A stretch of DNA of 64,000 bases from Curvularia sp. ZM96 (GCA_022457065.1 JAJGBQ010000004.1:1922001-1986000); one strand, 5' to 3'; numbered from the stretch's first letter, positions 1 through 12,121 are shown. The notes: generated by a model from the letters alone, not told the origin. Made by a program: numbers and translations.

Positions 1-183
1 GTCGAGTCGTCTGTCGAACCCCCTTTAGCGGAGTGAACGCCACGTGCTACTACACCGCTACGGCATTACTTGGAGTATCGTGAGATGGTGCCACGGCACA
101 AGGTGTGTCTTACCACGTCAGCTGCATGTGCACCTGAGCAACGGACGGTGCTGTGGCAGGTAGGTCCCCCCGCAGACGGGCTT

Positions 184-936
184 TCAGTCGTCGCCGGGGG
201 CACGCCTGGAAGACTTCTTGGCGCTGTGGTGTTTTTTGGACTTGATGCGGTGCTCGTTATTGGATTTTTGGCTGGCGAGCTTATCAGCTTTCGGGCCGTC
301 GCCTGGGCCGTCGGATGGGAAGGGAGAAAAAAAAACGTACGTACAGATGTTGGACGCGCTGCCTCTGCTCTGGCGACGTCTCGGCGGGCACGGCAGTGCG
401 TGCCGCTTGGACTATGGCGTCGAACAGACGGCGGTAGCAGCTGCGTGCATTGTCCGACTGCTTGCGACTGTCGTCGGCATGGACCACCAGGCATCTGGAC
501 TTTGAGGCGAGGTAGCGGGACCGTTTGATCTCGCCGTGGATTGCTGCAGGGACGTGGGGCAGCAGGGCATCGAGGGGCACCTTTAGGGTGGCTTTGGAGT
601 TGACTCTGGGCGCATGGGGTTAGCGCAGCGCGGGCGGCGTGTACAATAATATGAAGCGTTGGTCATTTACTTGTTCACATTCTGCCCGCCAGGGCCCGAA
701 GAGGTGCTGAAGGTCAATTCGCCAATAGTGTCGAGAGGGATCGTCTGTGCATGCAGCTCCGCGAGCCACGCTCGAGCAGCGGCCAGGCGCCCGCCGTGGT
801 CGGCGCCGTCGCGACGTGTGCCCGTGGAATGGCAGCGCTGGCCGTCGCAGGCGGCGGCGTAGGCGCGAGGCCGTATTGGCGGGGGGAAGGCGGGGCGACG
901 AGTGAGGCGGCGCTGCAGACGCAGAATTGGCATCAT
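184..936 (-). CDS. ICT1-like mitochondrial peptidyl-tRNA hydrolase / class I release-factor domain protein
   Basis: About 208 aa. Proteins of this family rescue stalled mitochondrial ribosomes by hydrolysing peptidyl-tRNA. Exons: 936-671, 605-341 and about 279-184. The N-terminus is Arg-rich with few acids, as in a mitochondrial targeting peptide. The catalytic GGQ lies in SGPGGQNVNK at the end of exon 1 and continues as VNSKATLKVP in exon 2. The last exon is Lys-rich with an HHSAKKSSRR motif, matching the basic tail of ICT1/YaeJ proteins. Intron 1 (670-606) has a GCTAAC branch point. The join between exons 2 and 3 is less certain: GTACGT at 340 to AAG at 280 is the only clean in-frame choice I found. 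The start is the first of two adjacent ATGs that give a compact presequence. The family call is firm; the exact exon 3 boundary is not. Confidence 0.8.
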
Positions 937-1586
937 GGCAGGGCAGTACAGCGCAGCGCAGCGCAGTGCAGCACAGCACAAAGGGCCGAGGAGGGATTGT
1001 CGCAGCGGGCTCTGGTTTGTCAAGATGAAATCATGCAGCGCCCGCAATGCGCAAACTAGGGCCAGAATGACTATGGCACCCTGGCAAAGCGGGTCCCGGC
1101 CGCTAAAAAACACCCATCACGTGTCGAAGCTTAGCCATCGCAGTGCGCCGTTCCAGCCTCCGGAGGGCTCGACGCCGAGTCCCAACAGCTGCGCGACGCT
1201 TCCACCACGCTCCTCGTCTTCTCCCGCGCCGCCTTGCCTTCACCTCAACCCTCCGCGTGTCCCTCCCGCCAGGCTCGCCCGACGCTTCCGTGCCTCACCC
1301 ACGGCCTGCCCGCTGCCAGCCTGCCTGGTGCTCTGCGCGTCGTGCCCTTCGTCTTCTAACCACCACATCCGACCATCACACTATACCACCCAGTAGCCAA
1401 GCCCCGCCACCAGCTTCTTCACCTCGTGCACCACTCCTGCAGCGCGCTCCCTCACCCCCCTCTCTCTTCCTCTCTCCAGCCCTTGTTGCGACGGTGCGTT
1501 TCGTAGATGCTTTGAGTTGACCCAAGTCCCACTTTCGCCCGACGCCTGCTCTCTGCCAGCCTGCGCGCTCTGGCCCAACAGTCTTC
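937..1586. promoter_or_regulatory. Divergent promoter and pyrimidine-rich leader between ICT1-like and Nab3-like genes
   Basis: This stretch of 650 bases contains no supported gene. The part nearest the Nab3-like start (about 1140-1580) is strongly C/T-rich and probably forms promoter plus 5' leader. A GCAGC/GCACA-rich simple stretch sits at about 948-980. Confidence 0.5.
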
Positions 1587-4197
1587 ATGAGACCCAACTC
1601 CAGTCCGCCCCAAGAAGCTGAGCACATACGGCACCAGTCGCTGACGCCAGAGAGCCCGCGTCCCCAGAACGTCCCGTCGCCCGCCAACATTCCAATTCTC
1701 GTAGAGCACATGGATGCGACCTATAATGACCTCTCCCTTCAACACGCCTCCAACACGACCGCGTCCGCGCCCTACTATGCCGACCCCGCGTCGACCGCCG
1801 CCTACCAACACTTGACAGGAGGAGGACCAGCACCAGCACCAGCAGTCCCCGGGGGTGGAGAGGCTGCGCCCGGATATGCCCAGTCGACAGCATATGGCGC
1901 CGGCGGCAGCGGCAGCGGCAGCAGCAGCATGGGTACGCAGGCCCATGGTACCTCATCAATGCAGAATTTCACCACCCAGCACCCGTCGCTCTCTGCCTCG
2001 GCTGCTGATGCGCCCCAAGCGCAAGGTCAACATGTCCCCTCTGCGTACCCATACTCCCATGATAGTGCCTATGCCGCTCAGCAAGCGCCCCCTCAGTCAG
2101 CCCAAGGCGCTCACTACCAGACTGAACCGCGCAATGGGCCCAATGTTGACGTTCAAGCCCTGCTGGATTCTTTGACGCCCGCTGCGACCAGTGCCAACCC
2201 GGGCCAATATGCTGCTCCTCACATGTCCACCCAGCCTGCGCAGCCACAGCACAATGTCTCGTCGTTGCCAGCCGCGGCCAATCTGCCGGCTCGGCCACCC
2301 ACGCAAGAACAGCCCGCTACGCACCCCAACTATGACCCTAAAGATGATATCAGATCCCATCATCCGCACAATCAGAGAGCGCCCAATGCACAGCAGAGAG
2401 GCAATGGAGCTCTCCAGCCCCTGAATGCACAGAACCAGGACTTTGCGGGCATGCAGGCCCAGACTTCCAATGCGCCTGGCCAAGCCCAGCAGCAGCAGCA
2501 AACCCAACGCAACGCAACGCCTGATGACGAGGATCAGCGATGGCCGCCCGAAGTGAACAGGAGATACGAAGAGTTTCTAGAGCAGGAAAGGAAGTTTGTG
2601 ACCGAGGGACAGTGGGATCAATTCCCAATGGGCTCTCGTCTCTTCATCGGTATGCCAGCGTGATTCTCTGAGCAAAGTAACCATCTGACACCTTCAAAGG
2701 CAACCTTCCCACTGAAAAAGTGACTAAGCGCGACATATTCCATCGTTTCTATCGCCACGGCAGGCTCGCACAGATATCAATTAAGCAGGCATATGGCTTT
2801 GTCCAGTTCCTAGATGCAGAGTCATGTCGAAGAGCGTTAGAGACCGAGCAAGGCCAGGCAGTACGTGGAAGGAAGATGCGTACGTCCACTAGAAGAAGCC
2901 AGCAACAAAGGGAGGCAAGCTAACAATTACAGACCTCGAGATTTCCAAACCTCAGCGAAACACGAAAAAAATTGATCCGCCCATCTCCGCTGCGCGCCGG
3001 CGCTCGCGATCGCCAGATTATACGAGGGGCAGCACAGGGCCCGTCAGGGATAATCGCTACGGAGGGCATCCCAATTCCATGTCCCCTCGCGAGAGGGATC
3101 GACGTTTCCGCGACCGGGATGATTACCGACCCATGCGATCGCCCTCACCCCGGGGTCCCGGTCGGGGCATCAGATCTCGAGACAGGAGTCGCGACAGGTT
3201 CGACGGGCGGTACCGCAGCAGATCGAGGACACCCCCTCGCCGCCACAGAAGTCCGTCTCCGCGTCGCGATTACACTGAAGACGGCCTGGACCTTCGCCGT
3301 CGACTGCCACATGAAGTACCCGATATTCAGATACTCGTACTCAACGAGGGTCTGCCACGGTATGTTGTCCGCCATAGAGTGCAGAATTATACTAACATCG
3401 TAGTAGGGATTTCATCCGTTATGTCGAGGATACTTTCCGCTCCCAGAATCTCCGAAGCAATGTTCTCATACTAAGTGGCCGTTTCCCCGAGCCAGCCGTG
3501 GTTCGGAGACAGATTCTAGAGGGCGTCTTGGCTATTGTGAGGCTTGATACCACGGGTTTGACCAAGGGCAAGGTCAGCGTGCAGATTTTTGATCGGCGCG
3601 CAGGTGCCAACAATGTTCAATTCAACGGTAAGCAGGGAGGGGTTTTTTTTTATACCCAGGGGCATGCTGATATGTTCCATAGAGTATGCCGATCTAGACC
3701 CGACAACAGCTGGGCTTCTGGTCAACAACGCCAAACAAACCCAATCCCGCTCGACTTTACCGCCAACCACTTCGTACTTTAATCAGCCCATACCGCCACA
3801 TTTCTCCAACCCGAACAACGCATTCCCACCTCTACCGGCCAGCCAACCCAACATCTCCAATCTGATTGCCTCCCTTGATGGCGCTAGCTTGTCACAGTTG
3901 CTCGGTGCAATGTCTGGCAGCAACATGACTCAGAACGCGCAACCAGGAGCCAACCAGGGGCTCAATGCAGATCTTGCACGATTACTCGCCCAAGTGCCGA
4001 GCCCAGCCCAAACACCAGGCTTTGGACCGACACCTCAGCCACATCTTGCGCAGTTAAACAGCCAGTTTCCCGCGCTTGCTTCCCTCCTTGCCAGCCAGAG
4101 TCAGACGGTGGCTCCGCCTGTCCAGGCTCCGGCACAGTCTGGGCCTACGCCGGACATGAACGAAATCATGGCCCAACTTGCTCAGTACCAACGCTGA
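1587..4197 (+). CDS. Nab3-like nuclear RNA-binding protein (RRM plus C-terminal conserved domain)
   Basis: 801 aa in five exons: 1587-2649, 2700-2879, 2933-3359, 3407-3627 and 3683-4197. The first ~345 residues are low-complexity, rich in Gln, Pro, Ala and Ser. A single RRM follows (about 349-420), with RNP2 as LFIGNLP split by intron 1 and an RNP1-like AYGFVQF. Next is an Arg/Ser-rich tract (about 500-535) and a conserved domain of about 110 residues starting VPDIQILVLNEGLP, which resembles the anticodon-binding-like fold of NCOA5-type proteins (inference). The tail is Gln/Pro/Leu-rich. Yeast Nab3 acts with Nrd1 in early termination and decay of non-coding transcripts. The RRM-plus-tail layout fits fungal Nab3 relatives, but the SR-like tract leaves room for another nuclear RNA-processing role. 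All introns have CTAAC-like branch points and close in frame. Confidence 0.75.
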
Positions 4198-5073
4198 AGA
4201 AACCAGCCTCGGACGGAACAACAAAAGTTTAGATACGCAGGACGACCGTCTTCGAGCGTCCACCTCCTCCAAAAATCCCCGACATTGCTACCAATTGCCC
4301 CGTATTGTGTACCAACCGTTTGCGCTTGCAGTCGACATATGTAGACCCATCCCTCCAACTGCGACATTCAGACCCCCCCAAACCTAGGTTAAGCCATTGA
4401 CGAGCCAGTTCATGAAACCCACTGCAGCACCGCCCGGGTCCATTCTGCTAATGTTCCCCCCCTCGCCCCTTGCGATCCCATACCATCCAAAGGCCCTCGC
4501 GACATGCCCCTGCTCAACAGTATACGAAAACCATGCGACTCGCCCTGGCACCCTCAACACCCAAGCCACTTCCATTGGCTCCTAGCGACCGTCCAATCCC
4601 AGCTAAACATACACTAAAAGTTCCATGTTAGGCGCCTCCCGATCCAATTCCACGCTTGCTTTTACAGGCCACCTGCTTCTTGTACTCTTCTTTGCCATGG
4701 CGGAATTATCTGTATTTTTTATCCTACCAATCCCGTTTTCATGTACGTTAGTTTCTTTATCATGATTTTGTTATCAATCGCATCCGGAAAGGACGTATCA
4801 GGCGTTCGACTCTAACGATGTGATCATGTATGGGCTGGCGAACGTTCTCAGGCTTTTGGTGGCTGGTCGGAGTTTCTTGTAGCGTTTTTTTTTCCACGGA
4901 CATGTCTTCAGCGGGATCATTGGCGCCAAAGGTGGAATTTACTAGGAATGCAGCTGCTATGTCAACCATAGAGCGTATTCTAGAAGTTGCACGTCATTCA
5001 GAATCAATTGATGACTTGAAACAGTCTTATCGTTTTTCATTATGCAAGATCGCGTTCATGTGACGAAGCAGTT
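4198..5073. other. Intergenic, 3' region of the Nab3-like gene
   Basis: No gene is supported here. The first ~500 bases are probably 3' UTR of the Nab3-like gene. The rest is AT-richer and ends at a MITE-like repeat. Confidence 0.5.
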
Positions 5074-5250
5074 GGTATGCCTCTCTCACAACCAGTAAAG
5101 TCGGAAAATCAACACAGCAAATAAAACATGACTGTGACAACTACCATTACTTGTAAAGTAGAAATTTGATTACTAAGAAAACAGTACACCACAAACATCT
5201 GTGGCAACTACAGCCATTCTCCAATGTCACCAGTCGTAGGAGAGTATGCC
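5074..5250. mobile_element. MITE-like dispersed repeat, copy A
   Basis: This is a ~177 bp element related to 23740-23975. Its ends form an imperfect inverted repeat: left arm 5074-5109 (core CTCTCACAACCAGTAAAG) and right arm 5215-5250 (reverse complement core CTCTCCTACGACTGG). Inside are two diverged copies of a ~30 bp unit with a TGTGRCAACTAC core, at about 5117-5150 and 5191-5217. It has no coding capacity, as expected of a non-autonomous element. It lies about 150 bp upstream of the LETM1-like start codon and could affect that promoter. Target-site duplications are not clear. Confidence 0.6.
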
Positions 5251-5403
5251 TAGTCGGGGCTAGCGCAGACGCGAGGTGTGATGACATCGTGACAGTAGTG
5301 TCTTGGCACCTTTTTGATGCCGCGGATTGGAAACGTTGCGATTAAAAGGATTCGACAATCGACGATTCTGTAAACACTTCGCGGCCCGCTTTTCTCGTAT
5401 TCT

Positions 5404-6663
5404 ATGGGAGCCGCGATGAAACCCCGGCCGGTGTTTTCCACCTTCATAACACCTTCTCAACCACACAGGGCCTTTGCGAGTCTACCACGTACGCGGATTG
5501 CTACGACGGCACTGAGCTGTCAGACGTGGTATGAGAGGCCACCGTATCTCACGCAAAGAGTCAACTATGGAAAGACAATCGGCGCGCCAATCAGACGATA
5601 TGCCGTATCGTCGGCAGCATCGGCGAAGAAGACAGGTCGCAGCATCCCAGCAGCGCCTCCGCCATTAAGCAAGGTCACCAAGACGAAAGTACCCACGAAG
5701 ACAACGCCTTCCCCACCTCTACAACCGGCACGGAATGCTCCATCTTCCACCCTTCCTCCAGCGCCAGTGCCTGCGTCTAAAAGCACCACCGCTACGACTG
5801 TGCGAGCCAACGAGAAACTCAATCTTCCGTCTATTGCATACGCACCTGAAATTTCCGTGCCCGCACGAAAAGCAGACCAGAATTTCATCAAGTGGTTATG
5901 GAGCGCTGGCCGCGCATATCTCTCCTTCTACAAAACAGGCATATCTCACGTCCGACAAACCGCCAAATTGGCCAAGACATTGCGCAAGAAGGCGGCTCAG
6001 GGTCCAAACAAGGACTTGAGCGAAGTTCTGACCAGAGCAGAATGGCAGCTTGTAAGGAGAAGTAGATCCGACGTACTGAGACTGCCTGTGTTCGGTGTTT
6101 TGATGCTATTACTGGGAGAGTGGCTACCAGTCGTCGTGTTGTACCTCACGCCCGTGATCCCAGAGGCATGCAGAATCCCCCAGCAAGTCGAGCGTGCGTT
6201 ACGGAAACGAGAAGACAAGCGACAGGATCGTTTGCGAAAGATTGGTCTAGACGCCATGCGCCTACTGAGCAAAGACCGCCCAGCTACAGCCAATACCTCA
6301 TCTTCCTACGATCCTTCTTCCATGTCACTCAGCAAAGGACAGACTGCGCTATATGGCAAGAATTGGCAAGACATGACGCTCTTTGAACTTTGTCTCACGG
6401 CTGCGCAACTGGATTGCTACCCCGCCCTGTTTGACTGGGTGCCGTTCACGCCCCCGAAATGGCTTCTGCAGAGGAACGTGAGGAAGAAGATGGAGTATCT
6501 GGAAACAGACCGTAAGCTGATTGAAAGGGACGGAGGACTGACTGGCCTCAATGCAGAAGAGATAAAGAGGGCGTGTGTGGAAAGGGGACTGCCGGTGTTG
6601 GGAAAGAGGGAAGATGAGTTGCGAAAGGCCTTGGCCGTGGCTTGGATGGAGAGGAAGATTTGA
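5404..6663 (+). CDS. LETM1-like mitochondrial inner-membrane protein
   Basis: Intron-free, 419 aa. The N-terminal ~120 residues are rich in Arg, Ser, Thr and Pro with few acids, consistent with a mitochondrial targeting sequence. The conserved region begins near residue 155 (FIKWLWSAGRAYLSFYKTG). It includes a hydrophobic segment at about 226-251 (LPVFGVLMLLLGEW then LPVVVLYLTPVIP) followed by a charged helical region rich in Lys and Arg. This is the layout of the LETM1 domain of Mdm38/Ylh47-type proteins, which affect K+/H+ exchange and bind mitochondrial ribosomes. It is shorter than canonical LETM1 and lacks the long coiled-coil C-terminus, so it is better called LETM1-domain-like than an MDM38 orthologue. 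A second in-frame ATG occurs four codons downstream; I kept the first. Confidence 0.7.
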   Translation: MGAAMKPRPVFSTFITPSQPHRAFASLPRTRIATTALSCQTWYERPPYLTQRVNYGKTIGAPIRRYAVSSAASAKKTGRSIPAAPPPLSKVTKTKVPTKTTPSPPLQPARNAPSSTLPPAPVPASKSTTATTVRANEKLNLPSIAYAPEISVPARKADQNFIKWLWSAGRAYLSFYKTGISHVRQTAKLAKTLRKKAAQGPNKDLSEVLTRAEWQLVRRSRSDVLRLPVFGVLMLLLGEWLPVVVLYLTPVIPEACRIPQQVERALRKREDKRQDRLRKIGLDAMRLLSKDRPATANTSSSYDPSSMSLSKGQTALYGKNWQDMTLFELCLTAAQLDCYPALFDWVPFTPPKWLLQRNVRKKMEYLETDRKLIERDGGLTGLNAEEIKRACVERGLPVLGKREDELRKALAVAWMERKI

Positions 6664-7674
6664 AGGGAAAGAGGGGGGTTATGAGAAGAGAAGAGGTGGT
6701 GGAATAAAAGTTATGACTGTACAATGTTTGGCAAGATGTATAGACGGGACTTAGAATTGGGTTGTTGCCTCCTAGAGTGACGCCGTACATAGAAGGAGAA
6801 ATATACTCGTAATATTCTGGCTTTCGATGATATATCGTGTCACAGTATATACTCTATATGGTAATATTGTAAATCTGTTGAAAACTGTGCAGAATAGGGC
6901 GTGTTGAAACGAAAAAGTAAGGCACGGGCTTCTGTGGTGACGTGACATGCGTAGGGCGTGTGGGGTATGAGCGCGCATACAATAGGACGGAGATACACAT
7001 TCTTTACCTACCTATTTGAGGAATTTACAATGGGTGTTGGATACTGCGTTAGTCAAAGGGCGTGGGTACTGTGCATGTGTGACGTGGTGGGATCCTGATG
7101 GTACCATTTGCTCCTCATCCATTGGCTTTTCTTGTGATTGTCAATGTGACAACGAAGTGTGGAGATGTGTATCAGGGTCGATGGAGAAGAGGGGTCCCTG
7201 CTGGCAGTGGAGATAAGACAGGATTCGACTGAGCTCATCTTGATATCTAAGCGCTTCATGGTTCCGATTAGAGAAACAAGATCGGTTGCCGTTGTTACCG
7301 TGGATAAAGACACGGGCTGGTAACAAAACCATTGTAATAGGCGGTTACAATGGGACTATATCCATTATACTGGTATTTGCAAAAGAGAAAAACATCAACA
7401 GGTGCCAGCACATTCTGCGTCAAACCACCAACCTCTGATTCCAAGTCAAGACAGCTGGCTGGATGTTCGTTGGTGTTGCACCTGCAAGCGCCGGCAAGCT
7501 ACGCCCAGAATAGACTCGGTGACGCACTAGCCTAACGCCGGTGAATCTCCGGCGACACGTCGGACTTGATGCGAACAACTGACCATCAACAACCAGTTTG
7601 CGCCTGTCTGCACAGCCCTTGGTAGCCTTTGTCGCTGGGGAGGATGAGTCTGGCAAGAGACCCGCGACTACGAC
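6664..7674. other. Intergenic between LETM1-like and Ldb17-like genes
   Basis: No gene is supported in this ~1 kb. The left part is the AT-rich 3' region of the LETM1-like gene. The right part holds the promoter of the Ldb17-like gene. Reading frames here are short and have no recognisable domain. Confidence 0.5.
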
Positions 7675-9323
7675 ATGGAATTTGAGGTGTCGTATGATCT
7701 CGAGAATGAGCAACAGTTCTGGGATGGTAAGTGGGAGAAACGGCCAGCGCCTTGTAACCCCACCAAACGAGGGCCTTTCCAACTAACCTCGAACGACCAC
7801 AGAACTCGACGACATTGTGTCCACGCGCTGCCACCAGCACGAAATAATCGACAACTCGCTGCGATCCTTTCTCAATGTCACTACCAATTACAAGTGTACG
7901 CTGCTGCTACTGCGCTCCCCAGAGTCCTTGCCGTGATTCAAGACATTGACCGCGAGTAGCCGATTACCTTCAAACCGACTTTAGCATTGCCAAATGTATA
8001 TTCCGCATGCTCGAGGGCGAACTCTTTGCCAAGAACAAGGCATACGTCCGGCGGCAGATTGTATACTGCCTGTTACAAGTACGTGGGCAACACAAACACA
8101 TATACACGCGTGGACAAGAGCATACAATGTTGGCTAGGTGTACATGAGGCTGACAGCGATATAGGAAGATGACAATCCCACGCTCCACATAGTTGCTGCT
8201 TTTCTTCTGTACGATGGTCGAAATAGCAAAGATGACGAGGTCTTTGAGATGATGCATTCCGAGGGCACCTTTCCCAGGCTGGTTGAGCTGGTGCAGAAGG
8301 AGAGTGTGCAACAGGAACCACAATTGCACCAGTTGCTGCTTCAGTTGCTGTATGAGTCGTCACGTATTCAGCGACTGACATATGAGGATTTCCGTACGTC
8401 GGCGATAGCATCTCGGAATCCGCTGCTAGAAGCACGTGCTAATATTTTGATACAGTGGCAGTGAACGATGCCTTCATCCTTTACCTACTGGAGATTATAG
8501 AAGGTGCCTCGGATGATGCTGACGATCCGTACCACTATCCTGTAATTCGTGTACTGGTGAGTCTATTATTGGAATTCCCAAGGCTACAAATTGACCGTGG
8601 GGACAGCTGGTTCTCAACGAGCAGTACCTGGTAGCGTCTACGAGTCGCTCCAATGACGGACGGACTGGCTTAACGAACAGAGTCATCAAAGCTATATCGA
8701 CGCACGGCATGACGTACAAGACGTTTGGATGCAACCTGATTCTTCTTCTGAACCGGGAGTCGGAGACGTCCCTTCAGCTTCTTATCCTCAAGGTGCTTTA
8801 CCTTCTCTTTGGCAATCCCTCGACCGCCGAATACTTTTACACCAACGATCTCCACGTGTTAGTCGACGTCATTCTGCGGAACCTCATTGATCTCCCTCAC
8901 GATTCGGCCGCTGCCAACGCTCTACGACATACGTATCTCCGGGTTCTCTATCCGATACTTATGCACAGCCAAATCAGTAGGCCGCCACACTATAAACGCG
9001 ACGAGCTGCTACGTCTCCTTCACCTTCTCGTATCAAGCGGCAATCATTTTGCCCCTGTGGACGAGACGACTGTACGGCTTGTGAATCGATGTACCAGTGT
9101 GGAATGGCTCCAGCCTCCAGCTGCGGACACGCCCGCCAATGGCAGCGGCACCAGACAGTCTCCTGTCGAGCTAGCGTCAAACGGACAGAAAGAGTACGCA
9201 CGGAGAGCCTTGGGCATGACTGTGCAAGGCGGCAATGAGAGCTCGACTAGCGTTTTGGAAATCGCAGGTCACACGGCAAAGCCTGGAGTCCAGACGCCTA
9301 GCATGACGAAGCAAGCGCAATAA
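7675..9323 (+). CDS. LDB17: Ldb17/Dip1 (SPIN90/WISH family) Arp2/3 activator
   Basis: 437 aa in six exons: 7675-7726, 7803-7895, 7957-8078, 8165-8393, 8456-8556 and 8607-9323. The protein is an all-helical leucine-rich repeat-like domain running nearly to the end; recognisable stretches include RRQIVYCLLQEDDNPTLH, VIKAISTHGMTYKTFGCNLI and LYLLFGNPSTAEYFYTNDLH. This is the SPIN90 leucine-rich domain. Family members activate Arp2/3 to nucleate linear actin filaments that seed branched networks at endocytic patches. The ~75-residue C-terminal tail is polar and looks disordered; it has no long proline-rich extension like that of yeast Ldb17. The exon 2/3 junction uses the GTACGC donor at 7896, which restores the NYKLADYLQTDF reading; the GTGTAC site two bases earlier breaks the frame. 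Confidence 0.85.
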
Positions 9324-12121
9324 TTTGTAAAAACGTAGGGATGCCTAGGAGAACTGTTGTGTTTCAAGTGTTCAATGATCGTTCGAGGGTAATATGTTTT
9401 TCCTTGCAGTGAGTCTTCAGTGTAAAGTTGCCTTATCAGCGAGTTGAGATATCCACTTGCATTATCGTTGCTACTATGCAGTTATGGAAATGAGAGGTTT
9501 TTTTTTCTCTGTACAGTATGTCAAGCTTCCGACCTGGAGGAAGATAGGGGTCTAAACAAGTTTCTCATTTGTCTCTCTGAATTGAGTTCTCGTCGTTTTC
9601 TCTGACGATGCCGTCCATCGGTCATAACCTGTCAGTGCTAGGAGGAACTCCTCTCCGCTAAAACGATCGACATGGCGGAATAAGATGTGCCAAGTCCTTG
9701 CCGCGCGGCATTGCTTGGAGTGCAACGGACATGGTCCTGTATGCAACTATCCCTCAACATAACTTACTCACACACTCTTCCCAATACACACCGGTTCCAC
9801 GCGCAGACGAATATATCACTACACCTTCAACTCTCTCCCCCTCGAGATAGGGAAAAGGGGGGGCTCAAATGCCCACCGGATGTATGTACATGTGCGCACG
9901 CCGAGACGGAGATCTAATCTGCGCTTGACGTGGCGTCTGCAACATCCGAGAGATGAGTGTGTGTGGGCGCTTATATGGGAGTTGCAGATGAGCAAGTTTT
10001 GTGTTTTTTTCTGGTTTGCCTGAGGCTTGGCTAAGGATGATGTTTGTATGCGGTGTGTGGTGCACGACATAGAGTGTGGCTGGTGTGTGCGTGTACGTGT
10101 GTGTACGTGTAAGTCTCCAATGGCTGGTGGGTACATTGGTTAAACGCGTACACGTACGTATCTTCACGCCAAGTTTGAAACTACATGTCCATCGGAATTG
10201 GCCTTAGCCTAAGCCCCGCCTCCTCTACTTGGGTTCTCGCTGCAACTGGTAGGTAGGTTTCTTCTCGGGGAGGGCTTTCCGAAAGTAACTCTTGCGCTCC
10301 AGAAATAGCGCGACGCTACTAGAGAACGTAACCTTTGGCCTAAACTTAACTTTAATTTGCCTAGCCCTTGCCGCTGTTGCCGGGAACGGCAGAAACCGTT
10401 ACTTCGGTTAGGACATAGCATGCGTTCTCTGTTGCGGTTTCGTCCGACTGCGCAATTTGGAACCTCTATTTGGGAAGTTTGGTTGGCCGGATTCATCCGA
10501 TTTTTGATATAGGTGTTTGCCTCAATTGAGATATTCCGAGGATGTTGGGCATATAGTGGGGCTTGGAAGAAGGGGTGTGGAGATGTATTTAGAGTTGATA
10601 TGAGCAATGGAAGTGGGCGATGCTAGGCGTACATCAACGGTACGCTGTTGCAAGAGCCGAAATCACGATACCCCCCATTGCGGTGATGAAGGCTTCGCTA
10701 GAGATCTATATGTATTTCACGGTGTATGAAAGAGCAGTAATGTATCTACATGCATAATGCATTACATGGTTTTGGATTGCATGTGCAGTTCGTGTTGGTG
10801 AGTGATTGAGTGCCCAGAATCAGATAATATTGGAGGCGGTATAATTTATCAAATGGGTATTCGATGGCGCTAGGATCTCTTGTACCACATAAAATCCAGC
10901 CCGAATCTTGGGCAGCCTCGCCATCGTCGATGGATCGGCGGTTCACCATCGCTTCCCAAACAGTCGGTACCATGAATTTATTAACTGCATTCCGTTCCAG
11001 CTTATACCCCGCTTTTCTCAACTCTGTATCAATGATCATGAATGGATGTGTGTTACTTTTGACCATCGGGAAGCTGGGAATGTGGCCGTGCTCCGCACAC
11101 TTTTCGTGCCGACAAGGGCGTGCACACAGTCGTATGTAGAGAATAATGGTATATTCAATTACGAATTGATTCGACAATTAGCCAATGCTTTCCCCCACAT
11201 CTTAATGACAAAATCCAAGACTATTGGACAAAGCATACACTTTTCCTGCACCGGCACGCCAGCGTTTCCGGATCAAACAACAAAAAACAAATATGTTCTT
11301 GCCGGATTTACACCACCCCGCGCTGCATGGCTTGGTATGTTCATACATTCTATTATGAATCTATCTTTCATCCTCATAGTCAAGGCAAAGGACATGCCTC
11401 TTCCAAACAATATGCTGTACATCCACTCAAAAACAGCCAGCCTTGCAAGGAGATGCTCAGGTATTGAGGTTGTACATGGTTACCCGCGCATAGAACACTA
11501 ACCCATCTCTGCTTGCCGGACGAGAAAGAGTACGTACGCCTGCATTGGTCTAACTTAGACTTTTTTTTTGAACCTGCAATCGTTCTTTACCCTATGTTGT
11601 ACCAATCGGATTCGTGAATGCAAAAAGAAAGGAAAGCAATTACTCTATCCTCTATTGCAAGCATTGAACATGTCATCTCTTCAGTAACAACAACAAAGAA
11701 CAGGGAATATGTGGTCTTGAAAGTCGTAGCCGAACAGACTTGCGTGTTGGAACCAGAGTGCCATGGCCTGGTCTTGGGAATGCGGCTACGATAACTGGAG
11801 AAGAGGGAGGAGGCATTCTTGTGATGGCAAGCCACTGAAAGATAAAATACGGAGAAAGAAAGGGTTGGTTTAAAGGCTATATAGGTTTCCATTGAAACCA
11901 ATACTGGTAACATGACAAAGCAGAAAAGACTTTTGATCGCCATCAGCTTCTCAAAAAGCATTCACGGTGATGTGCAATTCGCAGGTTTAGTCGGGGTAAT
12001 ATAATCAGGAATCTGAAGTATAGCATACATTCGAATGTATAGATACCAGCTCAGATCACACTTCTAAAGCCTCACCAATACCCTCAAGGGCTCAAGTCAA
12101 GTCTAGTCCTTACATCCAACC
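9324..12121. other. Gene-poor stretch, 2.8 kb
   Basis: No convincing gene was found except the weak secreted candidate listed separately. It holds the 3' region of the Ldb17-like gene, a GT-rich simple stretch at about 10076-10112, and GC-moderate sequence at 10200-10460 that may be decayed repeat DNA. Two overlapping opposite-strand open frames at 10746-11501 have no ATG at their 5' ends and no recognisable domain. Confidence 0.5.
11587..11961 (-). CDS. Hypothetical small protein with signal-like N-terminus
   Basis: A 124-aa frame starting at an ATG. The first ~30 residues are hydrophobic (KSLFCFVMLPVLVSM), resembling a signal peptide or membrane anchor. The remainder has several cysteines and no family I recognise. 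It lies in the gene-poor interval 160 bp from a broken secreted-protein gene. A possible intron (GTATTG near 11910 to TTTCAG near 11844) would change the downstream frame, so the mature sequence is uncertain. This could be a chance open frame. Confidence 0.25.
   Translation of the reverse strand: MLFEKLMAIKSLFCFVMLPVLVSMETYIAFKPTLSFSVFYLSVACHHKNASSLFSSYRSRIPKTRPWHSGSNTQVCSATTFKTTYSLFFVVVTEEMTCSMLAIEDRVIAFLSFCIHESDWYNIG

Noticed and set aside
10746..11501. Two overlapping opposite-strand frames of 143 and 197 codons
   Set aside because: Neither begins with ATG at its 5' end (TTG on both), no domain is visible and no supporting splice structure was found.
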